Shown here: positions 6,652 through 8,036 of the stretch, in pieces
Numbering within the stretch: position 1 is the first letter of the stretch
Layout of the letters: every line of letters starts with the position of its first letter
Source of the DNA: Bacteroidales bacterium UBA5621
GTDB taxonomy: Bacteria; Bacteroidota; Bacteroidia; Bacteroidales; VadinHA17
Reading direction: 5' to 3'
Length of the DNA stretch: 8,036 nucleotides
NCBI GenBank assembly: GCA_002424525.1
Contig: DIKJ01000146.1
Span: 43,868 to 51,903, forward strand
Position numbers and translations under genes: made by a program
The notes under the pieces: model-generated
Seen by the model: the letters and a program-made list of their open reading frames with translations, nothing else
What the model was told of the DNA's origin: nothing
The model's database searches: none

Positions 6652-7266
6652 ATGTATAAAGTTCATTTCGAAAACAGATATATCCTTATCAGTCCGGAGC
6701 CTGACCGGTTACAAAAATACGGGTTATTCCACAATTTCAACCGTACAAGGGAACTTTACAGGCTTATTTCCGATTTTCAGTCCGACCTTAGCATCCCCTC
6801 TGTAAATATCTATGGTACGGATATTGAACACATATGGAAACTTTTCAGGATATATTTCACTGAAATACAGGCCGCAGGAGGTCTGGTAAAGCATGTGTCA
6901 GGAAGGTTTCTTTTCATTGAGAAGAAAGGAAGGCTCGACCTTCCCAAGGGACATATTGACAAGGGAGAGGAGGCAGAGGAGGCTGCGCTGAGGGAGGTTC
7001 AGGAGGAGTGCGGTGTATCCGGGCATAAGATAATAAAGCCGCTCGAATCAACGTACCATACATATAACAAGGGTAAAATATCATACCTTAAAAAGACGCA
7101 GTGGTTCCTGATGCATTACGACGGGAAACTGGTTGCGGAACCACAGGTGAAGGAAGGCATAACGCAAGTGGAGTGGCTTTTTCCGGATGAGGTTTCAAGG
7201 GTCAGGGAGAGAGCCTGGCCTTCCCTCCTGGATGTTATCAATACCTATGTTTTCTCGAGGGAGTGA
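6652..7266 (+). CDS. Nudix hydrolase with an uncharacterised N-terminal segment
   Basis: Nudix enzymes hydrolyse a nucleoside diphosphate linked to another group, using Mg2+. Residues 100-122 match the Nudix box GX5EX7REUXEEXGU exactly: G100, E106, R114, E115, E118, E119, G121, V122. LPKGHIDKGE is the usual lead-in. The Nudix domain spans about 73-200. About 70 residues before it (strand YKVHFENRYILISP, then a mixed region ending IWKLFRIYF) are not part of the standard fold, and I cannot assign them. Substrate cannot be deduced; ADP-ribose, dinucleoside polyphosphate or oxidised nucleotides are all possible. ATG 6652 is chosen; earlier in-frame starts would run back across pyrE. It converges with coaD across 6 bp. 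The Glu-rich Nudix box is normal for the family. Confidence 0.92.
   Translation: MYKVHFENRYILISPEPDRLQKYGLFHNFNRTRELYRLISDFQSDLSIPSVNIYGTDIEHIWKLFRIYFTEIQAAGGLVKHVSGRFLFIEKKGRLDLPKGHIDKGEEAEEAALREVQEECGVSGHKIIKPLESTYHTYNKGKISYLKKTQWFLMHYDGKLVAEPQVKEGITQVEWLFPDEVSRVRERAWPSLLDVINTYVFSRE
6712..6741 (-). promoter_or_regulatory. Candidate promoter for pyrE, inside the Nudix gene
   Basis: On the minus strand GTTG (6741-6738) is followed after 18 bp by TATTTTTG (6719-6712). The second box is an exact TAnnTTTG; the first has one mismatch and slightly short spacing. The start would fall about 6705, leaving roughly a 60-nt leader that is antisense to the Nudix 5' coding region. Motif match only. Confidence 0.4.
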
Positions 7267-7272
7267 AAATGA

Positions 7273-7761
7273 TCATTCAGACAGATCATCACCCTTGTAT
7301 TCATTAAGATCGATGGCCGAAGGCACAAATATTGATGCATCGCCTCCGCTCCTTATTATATCCCGCACAATAGTCGAATTGACGGAAGCATGTTCCGGGA
7401 TCGTAAGAATAAAAATCGATTCAATTTCAGGAGCCATTGTCTTGTTAACCTGAGCGATAGCTCTTTCAAACTCGAAGTCGGCCGCGGTCCTGAGCCCCCT
7501 CAGAAGGAAGCCGGCACCGTTCGTCCTGCAATAATCGACAGTAAGCCCTTCATAATGATCGACTTTTATCCTGGGCTCGTCTGAGAATACCCTGGAGATC
7601 ATTTCTTTCCTGACACTGAGGGGATAGTAGCTCTTTTTAAGGGCATTTGCCCCGACAGCAACAATGATCTCATCAAATACTGCCAGTGCCCGTCGTACAA
7701 TTCCTTCATGTCCGATGGTAAAAGGATCGAACGATCCGGGGAAAACAGCGATCTTTTTCAT
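7273..7761 (-). CDS. coaD: Phosphopantetheine adenylyltransferase
   Basis: CoaD adenylates 4'-phosphopantetheine with ATP to dephospho-CoA, the next-to-last step of coenzyme A synthesis. The 162-residue protein has the nucleotidyltransferase start [10 protein letters not shown] (9-18) with T15 and H18 of the TxGH motif, K42 for the pantetheine phosphate, [13 protein letters not shown] (87-99) with R88 and R91, and the ATP-binding NSTIVRDI (128-135), where N replaces the more usual S at the first place. Length is typical. ATG 7761-7759 overlaps the lon stop as ATGA, so it is probably translated with lon. The gene ends 6 bp from the convergent Nudix gene, with no room for a terminator. Confidence 0.96.
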   Translation of the reverse strand: MKKIAVFPGSFDPFTIGHEGIVRRALAVFDEIIVAVGANALKKSYYPLSVRKEMISRVFSDEPRIKVDHYEGLTVDYCRTNGAGFLLRGLRTAADFEFERAIAQVNKTMAPEIESIFILTIPEHASVNSTIVRDIIRSGGDASIFVPSAIDLNEYKGDDLSE

Positions 7762-8036
7762 TCGAATGATATTTTTTTCGGATTTTTCACCTTTTGCCTC
7801 AAAAGGGTCAGCCCGAGCACTTCCATTATGCTCTCGACATAGTGGAATTTTAATCCCGTGATATATATTTCCTTTATGTTTTCCACATCCTTGCGGTTCT
7901 CTTCTGAAAGGATCACCTCCTTAATGCTTGCTCTTTTTGCGGCAAGGATCTTCTCCTTTATCCCTCCTACCGGCAGTACTTTTCCCCTCAGGGTTATTTC
8001 ACCCGTCAGGGCAAGGTATTTCTTCACCTTCCGCTG
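7758..8036 (-). CDS. lon: Lon (LonA) ATP-dependent protease, C-terminal 92 residues; 5' part outside window
   Basis: Lon is a soluble AAA+ serine protease that degrades misfolded and regulatory proteins. This fragment is the end of its protease domain: [21 protein letters not shown], followed by [18 protein letters not shown]. The second Lys of GGIKEK, residue 29 of the fragment, aligns with the catalytic Lys722 of E. coli Lon. The partner serine, normally 43 residues earlier, lies beyond the right edge. The frame is open to base 8036, and the GTG at 8027-8025 is an internal codon rather than a start. The C-terminus is basic ([10 protein letters not shown]). TGA at 7760-7758 overlaps the coaD ATG. 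Confidence 0.93.
   Translation of the reverse strand, partial: QRKVKKYLALTGEITLRGKVLPVGGIKEKILAAKRASIKEVILSEENRKDVENIKEIYITGLKFHYVESIMEVLGLTLLRQKVKNPKKISFE

Noticed and set aside
7268..7277. Perfect palindrome AATGATCATT at the Nudix/coaD convergence as a possible terminator
   Set aside because: It has no loop, is AT-rich and short, and has no T-run, so it cannot form a useful hairpin.
8025..8027. GTG as the start of a separate 89-residue protein
   Set aside because: The open frame continues to the window edge and the sequence is the end of the Lon protease domain, so this is an internal valine codon.

Overview
This window looks like ordinary core chromosome from a member of the Bacteroidota, probably Bacteroidales or a close relative. 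Three things point there. The gene order rsfS-ftsH-cdsA-psd, divergent from a short HTH-less birA, fits that phylum as I remember it. The FtsH protein carries the [10 protein letters not shown] form of the region around its third zinc ligand. Several upstream regions hold TAnnTTTG boxes, the -7 element of the Bacteroidota primary sigma factor, rather than TATAAT. The species cannot be named. A flavodiiron protein suggests an anaerobe or microaerobe that meets oxygen.

Layout. Bases 1-4682 are a five-gene minus-strand run read right to left: rsfS (ribosome silencing), ftsH (membrane AAA+ zinc protease), cdsA (CDP-diacylglycerol synthase), psd (phosphatidylserine decarboxylase) and the start of an fprA-type flavodiiron protein that leaves the window. 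Gaps are -4 to 41 bp, and a near-consensus internal promoter sits before psd. A 158-bp divergent region (4683-4840) holds back-to-back promoter boxes for rsfS and birA. birA (4841-5581, plus) meets a minus-strand pair, pyrE plus a small SRPBCC-like protein (5578-6644), with stop codons sharing one TTAA. pyrE is divergent from a Nudix hydrolase gene (6652-7266, plus), with only 7 bp between the two start codons. The Nudix gene converges, with a 6-bp gap, on coaD (7273-7761, minus). coaD overlaps by 4 bp the 3' end of a lon gene that runs off the right edge.

How the genes relate. The first run joins translation control (RsfS), membrane-protein quality control (FtsH) and phospholipid head-group synthesis (CdsA makes CDP-diacylglycerol; Psd makes phosphatidylethanolamine). 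The enzyme between them, phosphatidylserine synthase, is not in the window. The right half carries cofactor and nucleotide steps: biotin attachment (BirA), UMP synthesis (PyrE), coenzyme A (CoaD) and an unassigned Nudix enzyme, plus the C-terminus of a second AAA+ protease, Lon.

I found no mobile element, CRISPR array, tRNA, rRNA, riboswitch or convincing intrinsic terminator. I see no new multi-gene system. The points of interest are compact gene junctions, promoter layout, and two poorly characterised proteins: the SRPBCC-like one and the N-terminal extension of the Nudix protein.
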